A DNA stretch of 64,000 nucleotides from Tricholomella constricta (Eukaryota > Basidiomycota > Agaricomycetes > Agaricales > Lyophyllaceae), in the NCBI GenBank assembly GCA_013368375.1, contig JAACJP010000019.1, positions 721,020 to 785,019 of the forward strand, written 5' to 3'. Numbering within the stretch: position 1 is the first letter of the stretch; each line of letters starts with the position of its first letter. Position numbers and translations under genes: made by a program. Shown here in pieces: positions 25,660 through 37,461 of this stretch. The notes under the pieces are model-generated. The model did not search any database, was not told the origin of the DNA, and worked only from the letters and a program-made list of their open reading frames with translations.

Positions 25660-28600
25660 GGCGTACGACAGGTTGACAGCAGAATGCAGCTCCGTTTATG
25701 AGTCTAGTGACGGGATCAGTTAGCGTCGCTACCCAGAGAAATTGAACGCGGGAAACTTGCAGCACATACCGTCAATGATATCGCGAGTGATAGCACCAAA
25801 TAATAGGGAGCTCGGGTGAGAACAAAGGGCTATTGCGAGAGTGCTGATCCGGGTGCTTTGCCGATATATATCATGCGCTATAGAGGGGTGTGCGCCGTCT
25901 GGAAAGTCGGGGAGTTGTAGGATGAAATTAAAGAAGGAAAGCCAGCATCAACAAAGCAAGATTCGGAAGAAGAATCAGCAAGAACTGCTCAAGTCTGCAC
26001 AGGTTTGATCACAGCAAATCTTATCCCGCCTGATCCAAACCAAACAAGCCACAAACTGTGACCTCCCCAACTCCGCATCATTCGCTGCCCTCACTCGGCC
26101 CTCGCCACTCCCCGCTAAGAACGAGGGAATGAACCTGGCATCACACAGCATCCCCGCCTACACCCCTGCAACGTGCCAACTTATTTCTCCGGTAATTTAT
26201 CCGCTCGCCAGACGTCGGCGCTCTTGCTTTGCCGCGGCTGAGCGACACGCAAGCACGCGTTCTCCGTCGCACTCGGCTCCGCAATCCTACCCTTCACCTC
26301 TTCATGATCAGTAAGCTATTTATCTACTGAATTTACTATAGGCTGAAAGCTGCCCTGACGCCCTCGAGGACCTATTTTTTTTGCAAAAGTAAAAACGAGG
26401 ACGAATGATCAGTGCTACTTCACTGTGAGCGCCGCATCTTCAGTGGCGGCACTGCCACAAGGTACCATAGAATACCTCCATCCAATTTCCATCAACACAC
26501 CTCACCAACGACCTTGAAGCATGACAGAGACCCGAACTGACTCACATTTCAAAAAAGCTATAGACCCAATGAAATTCTTCCATTCTAAGAATATCTTCAC
26601 ATTTGCATGCCTTCGCACCATGTGGAATGACTCCACGAAGCGACATCGCTCTCAGGGCATTTGATAGCACCCACGCCAATTAGCCAACCGAGTCAGTAAC
26701 CTGAATGGAGCAGAAAATAAAAATAAAACTCTGCCCATTTCATGATCATCTCACTCGAGTCCATGGATTTCTCGCAGTTGCTCCCACCACGGAGTTTCGC
26801 AACCATGACAAAATGTACTTCTTCGTCCCCGACGTCCTCCTGCCTGTACTAGAGGGTGGCACATATTTCCGATGAGTCTGGAGAGTGCAAGACGTCCACC
26901 ACTTCGGATCCGGATGGCAGATCCTTGAATTCTCCATCCCCATGCGCCCAGAAGGGGTGAGGCTTGAGATGAAGAATGATGTTCACACTCGGGCCCCAAG
27001 ACATGATGATCTTCACGGAGCCACGATCCGACCATCGCCATCCGTTGACCCGTCTACAGTGTGACGACGTGGTCGTCAAGCATTGTACGCCGGAGATGAA
27101 AAAAGGAGTTACATAGCTACCTTTAGCTACGCGCTCTGATTCAACGGAGGCTAGCCGACCATGAGTCGAGCATAGGTCCTCTGTCAAGATTGTAACGAGT
27201 CATGATGTGTCTCTTCGCCACTTCCGGACTATCTCCTCCGCACATAGTCCTCACACGGGCTAGTAATCGCCTCGTCAAAACGTCGTACATCGGTTCTTCC
27301 TAGATAATCATCATGACGCTCCTTACCTATCTCCCGACGACCTCGCACCCTCCCGCACGTCCACGGCTCACCTTTGCATTCACAGACGAATCGTCCCACA
27401 GCCCCCCGGGCCAGCTGACCATGTGCGCGGAGCCCATCGCCCGCTTAATCTATTAATTCACAATTTTTTACGTGCGGATCCCTGCAGATCCTGCCATGGC
27501 GCCTTGATGCATACTGCATCATGATCTCCCCACTCATCATCATCATCATCACTGCCATCGCCCGAGCGGCCGCCCCCCGGACCTCCGAGCATCATCTATC
27601 AATCCAACTGGATAATGAACGATCCTGAAACTATCCTTTATTGTACAAATTGCGGTCACGCCTCACACTATCTTTGCACTATCTACAGGTAGGGTTGGCG
27701 CGCCTGAACTCCGACATATCGTCCTTTCCACCACATCGTCACCTCCCTAAAATGCTTCCGGAGTGATCGATCATCGTCGTCCCAAAATGATGCGGACACA
27801 GGCAACCACGCGCCATGTGTCCAGCTGAGACATGATCGAGCGGACCCTAATCAATTGTGATCAAATTTCTTTCGTGCGTTTGAGCCTCGGGCTACGGGGT
27901 CTCCCAGGGGTGTGTATCGTTGCCTTGGATTCGGAGCCCAACGCTAGCGTTTAAGCGGATGTGTAAGTATAGATGTTCGTCTTCCGTGTTGCGGGGTGAT
28001 GCGCCGTGATGAGAGTGTCTTATGCGACGTCGGAGGGGACTTCAAAAACAGATTTCCGACGCTAGAACCTGGAGTTTGGAGAGTGGACCGTGGATGGTCA
28101 TTGAAAAGGTCACGATTCAATATTCAGCATTCAAGCTTCAAGAGTCGATAGTAAAATATGCAAAAATGTTGGACACGGAGTTCGAGTCCTGGCGTGGAAG
28201 ATGTGCTGGTCACCAGTGTTGGCAATGCCAGTGGCTTACCCGTGTTAACCACGAATCCCACGAAACATGGCTTGCCAGTGGCTTGCAAGCCAGTGTTTTT
28301 CGCACGGGTTCGCACGGGACATGCCTCAGGGCCGAGCAAGTCATGTCTGCCTAGATAAGGATATGCGATACGAGCTGATAATTGGGAATGGGTCTCCTGA
28401 GGTTCGCAACAGCCAATACCTTTCAGTAATCAGTGCATTATATATATTAAATGGATATACAAGATGGATCTAAATATTGGAAGACAACTCATTCATTTCC
28501 TGAAGAACACCATCAAGCTCCTCATCGTCTTCCCCCGCAGCATCTAAATCCACGAGTTCGTAAAATTCCTGTTCCTCATTTAGACCCCTCAATCATTCAG

Positions 28601-29783
28601 GGGAGGAAAAGCCCTTTTCTGACAATGACTAACCGTAAAAGACATGCATGACCAATGACTACTTCCTGGGTACTAGGTAGAGAGCGGCTTGGATAAAAAT
28701 AAGGGTTCGCAGATCGAGTTAGTCTCACTAGGGCACCCCACACCGCAAAAGGAACCCAGGTGCGCGAGATGTCTGAACATACAAGCCTGCATCAACGAGT
28801 TGTGAATACGAACACTTGCACAACGACGGCCAGAAACCGCAGCCGCGTCCTTGGAAGAAAGCCAAGCCTGAGGGGAAACGTGTACTGATTCAGTTCCACC
28901 GGACATCGAGCATGCACTCGCCAGGACCCGAAGAAAACCGATATTAGCGCGCGGTGAGCGTCACGAGCGCTAAGGGAGGCTGCTTGTCGAGACCGCCGGC
29001 TCATCGGGACAGCCCTGGACGCGGAACGGCGCGCGCGGAACAAGGCCCGAAATATGGAAGCCTTTAGATCAACACTGCACTCATCCATGAAGTCAAGAAT
29101 GTCAGAAAAGCGAACGCTCGAGAGCTGTTTTACTAGAATGAGATCTTTTTGCGGTGCGTAGATGATTACCGCTGAACGCTTCTTTGAAGGATTGTAAATT
29201 GCTTGATGACGATGTATCCTGGTATGTATTGATGAGGATATGATGATCATTAACAGTACTAGTAGGGCCTTGCATTCAATGGAATGCGTGATGATCGAGG
29301 TGTGCCGAGTATCGTTATAGCCGATCGCCCAAAAGGGATGTTCAATGGATTTTCCTTGTCATTGCGTGCAGTGTTGACCAGCCCGAGCTCAAAATGTGAC
29401 ACAGGCAACGAAAGACCGCATCAAGGAGGAGCCTCACTGTGGAGTCGGAGTCAGACATGTAATGATGTCGTTCCTAACGATGCACAGCAATGCGCGAAGA
29501 TACCCCCCGGTGCGGTAATTAAGGCCACCGGAAAGAGGAGGTCCGTCGACGCTGCTCCGATAAATAATACAAATGGCGGATTCGTCGTTGCAAACGGCTT
29601 CGGATGTCCGTGGCGCTATATTTGTCATCCCCTGAGGTGCGAACGAGTCATGCACGTTGTAAGATCCGAGTTCAAGTCATTAGCACTAGCTTCAAGTCCT
29701 TGAGAATCACCTTGCATCAACTTGAACCACGATGAGCGGTCAGTTCACGAGCATCTCAGATGGAGTGAAATTTGGACTTACGA
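25660..29783. other. Long gap (4.1 kb) upstream of STE12 with no convincing gene
   Basis: Contains the STE12 promoter and leader, a short ATC microsatellite at about 27535-27555, and a small cluster of GCCAGTGGCTT direct repeats at 28228-28290. ORFs such as those at 26849-27187 and 28792-29250 (minus) have no recognisable motif, and I do not call them genes. Long upstream regions are common for fungal morphogenesis regulators. Confidence 0.4.
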
Positions 29784-30368
29784 ATGAATATAGTTGCGCA
29801 AAGTCACCTTGACTTCCCGTCGAATCTACCGGTCCCCGTCGACGATGGCGCATGTGCCCATCTCAATGGCATTACCCTTCCATCGTTTACATTGACGTCG
29901 ACATCAGCCGGCACAGTCGACCTCTCCTCGCTCAAAGGCTTGACAATCGTATTCTGCTACCCACGCACAGGCGCACCCGGCGAGACAGTTCCAGAATCGT
30001 GGAACCTAATTCCTGGAGCGCGTGGGTGCACGCCGCAGGCATGTTCGTTCCGTGACACCTCCGCGGAGCTTCGCGGACTGGGAGTGTCGCATATTTTTGG
30101 ATTCTCGACCCAGGACACGGCATATCAGGCTGAGCTCAAAGAACGTCTACACCTCCCGTATGATTTACTCTCTGACGAAGAGCTGAAGTGGGCCGAGGCG
30201 TTGAAACTGCCTACTTTTGAATGGGAGGGGAGGAGGCTCGTCAAGAGGTTGGCTATTGCTGTGGAAGACGGAAAGATTGTCAAGACGTGGTATCCAATCT
30301 TTCCACCTGATCGAAGCGCACACGAGGTAATAGAGTGGTTGAAAGGCGCGAAGAAAGCATCTGAATAG
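29784..30368 (+). CDS. PrxQ/BCP-type peroxiredoxin
   Basis: Single exon, 194 residues, starting at the ATG at 29784 (MNIVAQSHLDF). It reduces peroxides with a cysteine thiol. The active site is GARGCTPQACSFRD, with peroxidatic Cys and resolving Cys five residues later, the spacing of PrxQ/BCP proteins. Upstream is the usual beta strand (LTIVFCYPRTGAPGETVPE) and downstream the Arg-containing region (GRRLVKRLAIAVEDGKIVKTW). Between FCYPRTGAP and the active Cys there are about 10 extra residues (GETVPESWNL) relative to bacterial BCP. No signal peptide seen, so a cytosolic or nuclear location is likely. Confidence 0.9.
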   Translation: MNIVAQSHLDFPSNLPVPVDDGACAHLNGITLPSFTLTSTSAGTVDLSSLKGLTIVFCYPRTGAPGETVPESWNLIPGARGCTPQACSFRDTSAELRGLGVSHIFGFSTQDTAYQAELKERLHLPYDLLSDEELKWAEALKLPTFEWEGRRLVKRLAIAVEDGKIVKTWYPIFPPDRSAHEVIEWLKGAKKASE

Positions 30369-30948
30369 ACATTGACAAGCTAGGCGTTCAGCATTAAGAT
30401 TACCTATCGCACGTCGTCAGTGGATACCCGGAGGCAAAGACAGTTTGCGACTCTGTTTGTGACTTATGATCGTCTTGAAGTGAAGGTGACATGATCCTGT
30501 GCAGAAAAGCGTCAAAACAGATGCCCAAGTGAGCAAGCTATCAATGGGCTGTCTCGCGCGAAGCATTGTGGATGGATGGATGGATAGACGTTAGACAAAG
30601 TGGTGGTATTCGCCGATACATTAGAGCTGGAAGTGTCTGCGCAATATAGTATCTAGAGTTGATGGGTTGCGCATGCTCAAATAAGCAGCATTGCAGCGAA
30701 GGCATTAATAGAAAATGCGCGCGTTGGTAATAAAAACGACTTTATATCGCGTGTGACTTGTCACATCTTGATGGGCAAATCTAATAGTGCAGCCCTGATA
30801 GCAGGAGCCGCTAGAAGTCAGATGCGGCCATCTCTCAAGGCTGTCCCAACTGGCAGCTGACGCACAAGATAGCGCCCGCCAGCTATCTTCAACAACAACT
30901 CGCTCGTGCTCCTCAGTGAGGAAGCCGCAAGGACAGACATCAGCTATC
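30369..30948. other. Intergenic, no gene recognised
   Basis: Peroxiredoxin 3' region and promoter of the next gene. The short TGGATGGATGGATAG tract near 30570-30590 is simple repeat. Confidence 0.4.
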
Positions 30949-31632
30949 ATGCCGTCAACGACAGGCCACTATGACCAGGACCTCCTTGCTGCCGCTCCAG
31001 CAGCAACCAAAGCACAACTTCAGGTGAGCATCTAACTTCACGAATTTATTGACAAGAAATAGAGGCTAAACGGACATATATACCTTTAGGAAGGATATAC
31101 CACAGATCTATTAAACCCAGACCATGGAAAGGCCACTCCTCCAGCCTCGGCATCGCAGGCAGATCCCGAACTCGGGCACGTCCAGAAAGAATCCACTAGC
31201 CACGTACCAACGACGCGGACGCTTCCCTTCTGGCGCACGAAGAAAGGGATGATCATCATAGCTGCTGTGGCCTCAGCAATTATAGTAGGAGCCGTTATTG
31301 GGGGCGCAGTGGGAGGCACTGCACACAGGAGGAAGAAGGACACTTCTGAGGCAGGGCAGGGGCAGTCGCAGGGATCGGTATCGACGGAAAGCATTGTTGT
31401 TGGTGGGACGGGCACAGAGCCACCTCCGACTGCGACGATATCCCAGAGCACAGCGTCTGACCCGAACGCACCCACTGCAATTTCGCTCCCCTTCCCCGCT
31501 ATCATGACCAGTGCAACCCCAGGTCCAGGCCAGGGGCAGGGCCAGGGCACGAATGCGAATCAAAACCCTGGTGCGGAAGACTCCATTTCTGGTCTCGAAA
31601 AATCCAATGTCCTTGCTGGACTTTCAAGTTAA
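30949..31632 (+). CDS. Small single-pass membrane protein, unknown function
   Basis: ATG at 30949 (MPSTTGHYDQDLLAAAP), exon 1 to 31023, GT-AG intron 31024-31089, exon 2 from 31090 to the TAA at 31630-31632; about 205 residues. Residues 1-75 are polar. One transmembrane helix follows (GMIIIAAVASAIIVGAVIGGAVGG) directly after WRTKKG, with RRKK on its other side. The rest is a Gly/Gln/Ser/Thr-rich tail with a GQGQGQG run. The layout (polar N-terminus, one helix, low-complexity tail) is common in basidiomycete surface or vesicle membrane proteins. No domain recognised; the intron join is in frame and codon use looks normal. Confidence 0.65.
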
Positions 31633-31656
31633 TCAGGTGTGTGGTCTTGGTGCGGG

Positions 31657-31783
31657 ATGTGGATGTGATGGAAGGGAAGGTTGCAGAGGACTTTATGGCG
31701 TATCTCGTATCTGGTGTGGCATGTGGATGTGACGGAAGGGGAGGTTACAGAGGACTTTATGCCTTTCATGTCATTATGCCGAC
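31657..31783 (+). repeat. 64-bp imperfect tandem duplication in the 3' flank
   Basis: ATGTGGATGTGATGG... at 31657 is repeated as ATGTGGATGTGACGG... at 31721, a period of 64 bp, including the GCAGAGGACTTTATG / ACAGAGGACTTTATG part. It lies just after the stop of the small membrane-protein gene. Confidence 0.8.
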
Positions 31784-32089
31784 TGATTTTTATCATGTAA
31801 ATTCTGACTTATGGAGTTCGCTGAAGGACATATTTATACCCGTACGAATCGAGCCTATATGATCATTGTGCTTGGTCTTCAAGATGCGTCTCCTCGGCCA
31901 GATGCGCAATTTATCACGTACATGTGTAAGTATGTCATATCATTTGCAGACCATAGTTACCTATGTCTAAAGTACAAGTACATAAGTCAAAATTGTAAAT
32001 GCATGGAGAACAACTACACAGCAAGTCCATCAAACAACGCTGACACTTGTCCACTGGTACAGTATAGTACTTACGTGTATATGTATACA

Positions 32090-33823
32090 TTACCCCATCA
32101 CACTCGCCCTCGTATACCGCGGCGGCGCCGGCGACTCCGCCCTACTAAGCGAACCGACCGAGCTCGAGCTCGCATGCGCCCCTGCAGTGGGCGGCCGCGC
32201 TCTGACGGGCTGCGGGCTCTGCATCAGCACCGCCGCGACCTCCCTCGCGAGGGCATGAATATTAGGGCTCTGCACCCCACCGTCAACGTCGCCCGCAAGG
32301 GGCATTGTCGACACCGCCGCCACGGGGGGCAACGTGCCCGCCGTGAGCGGCAACTTCTTGTCTGCCAAAGGCGGCGAGGCGGGACAAGCAGCAGCGGCGG
32401 CGGCGGCGGCTAGTGGTGGTGGCGCAGGGAAGTGGAGGGCGGTTTGAGCAGCTGGTGGATGCATCCGCATTGGATGCGCGCCTGGGGAGTTAGTCGGGGT
32501 AGAACCCGCGCCCTGGGCAGTGGCGATACTGGTGCGGGAGAGGTTCATGGGGTTGACGGCGGGTGAAGCCCGTTGGGGCACGAGCGCAGACGGGACCGAC
32601 GCCGGGGAAGACACGGTGCTCGGCGGGAGGGCAGTCCGGCGTGCGCGTTCCGGGGTGCTGGTCGCCGAGGGAACGGGCTTCGCAGAGACAAACATGTCCC
32701 TGTCGCCGTGCGTATTAAACTGGGGCGTCTGGGCTTGATAGCGGAAGAAGTCTTTCGAGTCGGGGCGGTCGGGGCGGTTGTGGCGTCTCCGGAGGAGGAT
32801 GAAGGCGAAGAGGGCGAGGAGGACGAGGAATATTGTGCCGCCTGCGACTGAGCCGCCGATGGTGGCTCCTTTGTTGGAGCGGGCTTCGTTGTGATCAGAT
32901 GATGCGGTTGCGGTTACGGATGTCGTGGTGGGAAGGGGAAGGTCGTTTGTTGATGAGGTAGGTGCGGAAGTGATGAAGGCGGGTACTATTATAGTCGTCG
33001 TCACGGTGGCGGGTGGGGCGGACGGGATGGCGGAGTTTGTGGCGAACGCGCCTTGGCCTGGTAGCGCTAGCGATGGAGAGGGCTTGAAAACCATGCCCTA
33101 AGCTTTAACGTATGGAACAGAATACAAAGCGAACGTACGGGAGGGACTGATACACGTTTCGCCGCAGCGACGTATTCCTGATACAGAGGGATTGACGGGG
33201 GATTTATCGCTCTGATACGGAGAACTAAGATATCATTCCTTGAGAGTGTAGGTTGGCTAAACTTACCCTACCATCCCAGCGGCACAGTGCAGTACAGGAA
33301 TGGTGTTTCCACAATAGAACCAGAGGCCTTCGCATCGTTAAAATAGATTGGTTGATTAAACTCGGCACCAGAGGGAAATGAAAAGACGAGATCACTTACC
33401 ATCACTGACGCTAGTGATCTTGAGCGTCCAAACGGGAGGCGGAACGGAGTCGTTGGCCCGCTTTACAACGCCGCTATCGAAGCCCCCCGGCAGCGGAACA
33501 CAGGGATTGCTCCACGCGGCCTGCACCACGCTATGAGCCCTGGGGGGAGAGGTCGGCTCGCAAAGGAGATTACTTCGAGGAGGAAAATGACGTTGTAAGA
33601 CTCACGGGCCGACGAAAATAAAATTGATCGTATCGTTCAAGGCTGCAGAAATGGTTGCAGGGTTGTAGAAACTCCCTTCTGCCCCGACGTGGACCTAAAC
33701 GAGATATGAGAAGGACGACGGAGGGTTGCGAGGATGAGCACTTGCATCGTGCGTTGTTTGGGCGAGGGCCACACGCCAGTAGATAGCACTAGCACCGGCG
33801 AGATATGTCGTCCAGCGAGGCAT
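32090..33823 (-). CDS. Secreted-side cupredoxin domain, one transmembrane helix, Pro/Ala/Ser-rich cytoplasmic tail
   Basis: ATG at 33821-33823 (MPRWTTYLAG..., signal peptide ending near ALAQ). Exon 1 is 33823-33746; exon 2 starts at 33694, giving TTHD then VHVGAEGSFYNPATI; later exons give AHSVVQAAWSNPCVPLP and LWFYCGNTIPVLHCAAGM. The His of HSV, Cys of FYC, His of LHC and Met of AGM are the expected type-1 copper ligands. After a spacer comes a helix (IFLVLLALFAFILL) followed by RRRHNRPDR, then about 220 residues rich in Pro, Ala and Ser ending at 32090. The protein would sit in the plasma membrane with the copper domain outside. The splice between AAGM and GMVFKPS (33100-33250) is uncertain; a 39-base exon may lie between. 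Confidence 0.85.
33695..33745 (-). other. GC-AG intron in the cupredoxin gene
   Basis: The donor reads GCAAGT and the acceptor TTTAG. Only this junction keeps the frame and gives the conserved THD-VHVG strand; the nearby GT shifts the frame. Length 51 bp. Confidence 0.75.
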
Positions 33824-34504
33824 AATCTCCTGCAGTCGTACAAGATCACACTATGCGCCAAATGAGGCGGACACAGAAACCGAAAAGACGAAGGATTACA
33901 ATCCAGGAACGAGAACGAAGACACAGGTGAACGAAGGGGGAGGAGGGCGGTGGACGTCGGAAGTAAAGTCAGAGAGCTTCTTCAGAAGCGCGACACATCG
34001 ACGTCGAGTTACCACAACAGCCAGCGTCCAAGTCAGGGCACGACAAGCAGGTCATAACAATCCGTTATGTATATGATATACATTCGACATGATCTCATGC
34101 TTCATGGGTCGCCACAGCCATCAGGCCCTCGAAACGTGGGACGAATACGCTTGCAAACGTAGGTGGCCAATGGTAGCACGCGAAGGCAGGCCGAGATCAA
34201 TCCATCATGGGCATACATAGCTCTTTATGAACTGGTTCAGATGTTAGATTCTGATATCAACAATCAACGAGAAGAAGATGTGGGGGTTCTCACCGCCGGA
34301 GAAGCATAAGGCTATATATGTACATAGGACGAGGGCGTCCCAGCCTCAAGTCCGTCGTGTGTCAGACCCATCAGATCCACTGCGTGTGCTGCTGAAATAC
34401 GCTAAACACGCTAACTGGATCGTTGTTGTAGAAGCAGTGCCAGCCCAAATTCCAAACATCGGACTTCCCTTAGCACACAGATGTCGCAGTTGGACGCGGA
34501 GGAC
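33824..34504. other. Intergenic, upstream of the cupredoxin gene
   Basis: No gene recognised. The last bases, CGGAGGAC at 34497-34504, are the left target duplication of the following element. Confidence 0.4.
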
Positions 34505-35590
34505 CAGTGTTGTTCAAGTCGGGCCGACTGTGAGTCGGCGTAGTCAAGTCGAGACAGTCGGGTCAGCGCAGCCGACTAGTCGTGACTAGTCAAGGAAAAC
34601 CGGCCCGGGAGGTCAAGTGACCTTTTTTCATCAGATTAGATAACCTGCTAACCACGTCCACCGATCGCAAGATTCATAACTGACATCCTCGCGCTATCCT
34701 CACCCGTAAGTCATTTAGAAGTCATGTATGTGGAATAAAATCAACAGAGATTTTCGGATACCCCTACATTACTCCCATGAGTCGAAACCTCCACTTGTCC
34801 TGGGCATATCTCTCACGGATGAGCAACCATACCGTAACAATCACTCGAACAAGAATTCCTGGTGCATCGTGTGCCTTGATCACCACCGTAGCTTGATATG
34901 TTAATTTGATGTTATCACTGCTATTAGATATAGGTCAAGGTCGAACCCCCAAAAAAACGGAAGCACAAGGTAAGCTCATACACCTAACAAAAAACTGAAC
35001 ACGATTAACATTATTGGCCCATTAGCACGGCTCGACTCACCTTCAATGGCTTCAAAGCCAAAGCAAAACATGGTTCCACACCTGTCTGATTGCATCTATG
35101 TTTCACTGGACATCAGAGCTCAAGCTCAGGCATCGAGGACGACATCTGTGCTAACAAATCTGACCCCGACACCATCGATGACATGCCCTCCTGGTTTGGC
35201 ACATTCTCGCAGCTGGTCCTCCGGAGAGCAGCCATTACTTCCGCCGCACCACCTCCTCTTGACACCTCCTTTCTTTCGTCAGGTCTACCGCAACCTGCCG
35301 AATTCGGGGCCAAACGACGCCGTACAATCAGAGCGCTTCGAGACAGGGGGCTCACCTCTGCATGGAGGATGGACCGCTTGGTGCAGAAAGACTTTGGCGA
35401 GGACTTTTCGGCCTCTGCAAATGCGATGGATGAGTCTTGATAGTTTATCTGTACTAGATTACAGGTGTTGCTCGATATGGTAATCAGACCCTTGATGGAC
35501 CCTTGATCAGTCGGACTGAAAGTCGCGACTATAGTCACGGCGACTCAAGTCGGCCGACGACTCAGTCGGACTGCAGTCGTGACAACACTG
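34505..35590. mobile_element. Non-autonomous hAT element, 1,086 bp, 8-bp target duplication
   Basis: Left end CAGTGTTGTTCAAGTCGGGC at 34505; right end on the minus strand CAGTGTTGTCACGACTGCAG, ending at 35590. The first 9 bases match perfectly (CAGTGTTGT). The element is flanked by CGGAGGAC at 34497-34504 and again at 35591-35598, the 8-bp duplication diagnostic of hAT. Both ends carry clusters of GTCGACT/AGTCGG-type subterminal motifs, likely transposase binding sites. Inside, the only longer ORFs (35046-35483) show no transposase motif. The perfect duplication argues for a fairly recent insertion. Confidence 0.92.
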
Positions 35591-35837
35591 CGGAGGACAC
35601 ATAACTTCTACATCAAGGTCCGCCACTGTACATGGAAAGCTTTCGTAAATGCCGAACATGCATATGATGGAGCGTTGTGAACTTTGTCTTTGAACTCATT
35701 GGCGTGTGACGGCTTCGAGTTCCACGAGGCTAAAGTTGACCGACGACGACACGTTAGACACCATGCATCGAGGGCTGGGCCATGATACCCGGGGTGCACT
35801 GGTAACATCTGTGTATCATCAGAATCAAACCTGATGG

Positions 35838-36011
35838 CCTAGAAAGGACACGAGTAGATAATCCTCAGTGTCAGGAAGAAAGGAATGACGACTATATTAA
35901 TACCTAGAAAGGACACGAGTAGATACTAAAGGTCCTATCAGTATAGTAAAAGGAATAAGTAGACGAGAATGCACTTACATCCTCAGTGTCAGGAAGAAAG
36001 GAATGACGACT
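35838..36011. repeat. Interleaved direct repeats near a Copia remnant
   Basis: CCTAGAAAGGACACGAGTAG occurs at 35838 and 35903. A 33-bp unit starting ATCCTCAGTGTCAGGAAGAA occurs at 35861 and 35979. They lie just beyond the 3' end of the Copia coding remnant and may be a rearranged LTR. Confidence 0.6.
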
Positions 36012-36126
36012 GAGGATGAGGACGCGAGGACGGTATGCTAAGTCACGTGCGACTGGTAACGTAAGCGATGAGAGTAGACACAACCCCATCATCGCGGGAG
36101 TGAAAGAGAACGAAAAATAGAAGGAT

Positions 36127-36775
36127 TTAGGAAGGTTGAATGGAAGGTAAAGGAACTAGTCCGAGTGCGCGACAATGTTTAAGATGTAATGGAAGTGGAA
36201 GAAGTTTGGTAAGAATATCCGCGGTCATGTCCGTAGTAGGAACCCAAGAAGTGGAAAAAGAACCGGAACGAAGGTGCTCACGAATGTAATGATAGCAGAT
36301 ATCAATGTGTTTGGAATGGGAAGACGTGCTGTCTGAGTTGGCGATTTTGAGAGCGCTCTGATTATTGCATAGAAGAGGGAAGGAGTGGGTATGGGAAGAT
36401 CGAGTGAACAAGTGAATTGTCGAATCCAAAGCACCTCCTTCATTGCATGGGAGATGGACATGTATTCAGCCTTCATAGAAGAGAGCGCTACAGTGCATTG
36501 GTGAACAGAGCTCCACGATATGAGACTGGAATAAACAAAAAAGGCATAACCAGAGACGCTCCGTCAAGTATCCTCATTACCAGCCCAGTCGGCATCCATC
36601 ATGCCGCAGTTATGAGGGACAAGGACGGACGGGGGGGAACCAACAGGGGATTGACTGAAGTTGTACTCCAAAGCCAGGTCAGCAGTGCCCAAGAGGTAAC
36701 GAAGGACGAATTTCGCAGCAAGGAGGTGAGAACGAGTTGGATGAGCGTTATTAACAATTGTCCAAGCGACATAGC
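36127..36775 (-). pseudogene. Ty1/Copia pol remnant (end of RT to RNase H)
   Basis: Minus-strand frames give AAKFVLRYLLGTADLALEYN, then DADWAGNED, then RSVSGYAFFVYSSLISWSS, AEYMSISHAMKEVLWIRQF, NQSALKIANSDSTSSHSKHI and a closing ADILTKLLPLPLHLKHC. This is the linker and RNase H region of Copia polyproteins in the right order. A TGA at 36564-36566 replaces an expected Arg (NEDT-stop-RSVSG), and one frameshift lies near 36470. Gag, integrase and most of RT are absent. No function expected. Confidence 0.85.
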
Positions 36776-37029
36776 AGTCATCAGGAAAACTCTGGTGTCT
36801 TTTGCCGCGCCTTTTGTGGCTTATAAAAGCCGAAAAAGACGAAAAGCTGGAAAGACGTCGTGGCTTTCACAAGCCCAGTCACTTTACTTGACGAAGCCGA
36901 ATTGTACTTGTGGAAGGCATGAAAGACGTACTAGAAGTATAATTGGATTTTAAAAGTACATCATACTTTCAAAAGCCTTGCTGAAAAGTACAGTGAAAGT
37001 TGCAAAAGATCGGTGAATTTGATGGGCTA

Positions 37030-37461
37030 CTAGTATTGACGTATGTAAGAATCTATCAAAACCTCTGCATCATCATCTCCCGCCTCAGAAGCCCAACACG
37101 CACCCACATCTCCCCCACCCTTGCCGCCACATGCACCCATTTGTCCCTGCTCCCATCCCCTTCCTTTCCCTCCCCCTTCCCTTCCTTTCTCTCCTTCTGG
37201 CACCGCCCACGCCTCCGCCACCCGATACCCCTTCACTGCCCTCGCCCCCTCCCCCCTTGCATGCGCAAGCTGGGCATGCAAGAGCGCCAAATGCGCGGCG
37301 TACATTTTGAAGAGGCCGTGTGTCCGGGTGTGGGCCATGAGGACGTCCAGTGCATGTTGGGCAGCTGGGAAGTCAGAGCACATTGTTGAGATCTGGTGGA
37401 TGGGAGGAAGGAAGGACAGGGGCGTCAGTGTCTGGAGATACAGTTGCGGACAGCCAAACAC
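37030..37461 (-). pseudogene. Fragment resembling cohesin loader Mau2/Scc4
   Basis: Minus-strand frame containing DFPAAQHALDVLMAHTRTH and LALLHAQLAHARGEGARAV, helical TPR-like repeats rich in Ala, Leu and His, followed by a Gly-rich stretch. The phrasing recalls basidiomycete Mau2 proteins, where such helices pair with the cohesin loader Scc2. Only about 100 residues are present, with no start and no continuation on either side, and transposon debris flanks both ends. I treat it as a captured or stranded gene fragment; a low-complexity accident is possible. Confidence 0.3.

Noticed and set aside
26746..29250. Minus-strand ORFs in the gap upstream of STE12
   Set aside because: No motif, no plausible splice partners, several frames of similar length.
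29284..29703. 139-codon plus-strand ORF before the peroxiredoxin gene
   Set aside because: Composition is random-like and no motif is seen; likely chance.
34278..34504. ORF ending at the hAT element as a gene interrupted by it
   Set aside because: The sequence after the right target duplication does not continue in a recognisable protein.
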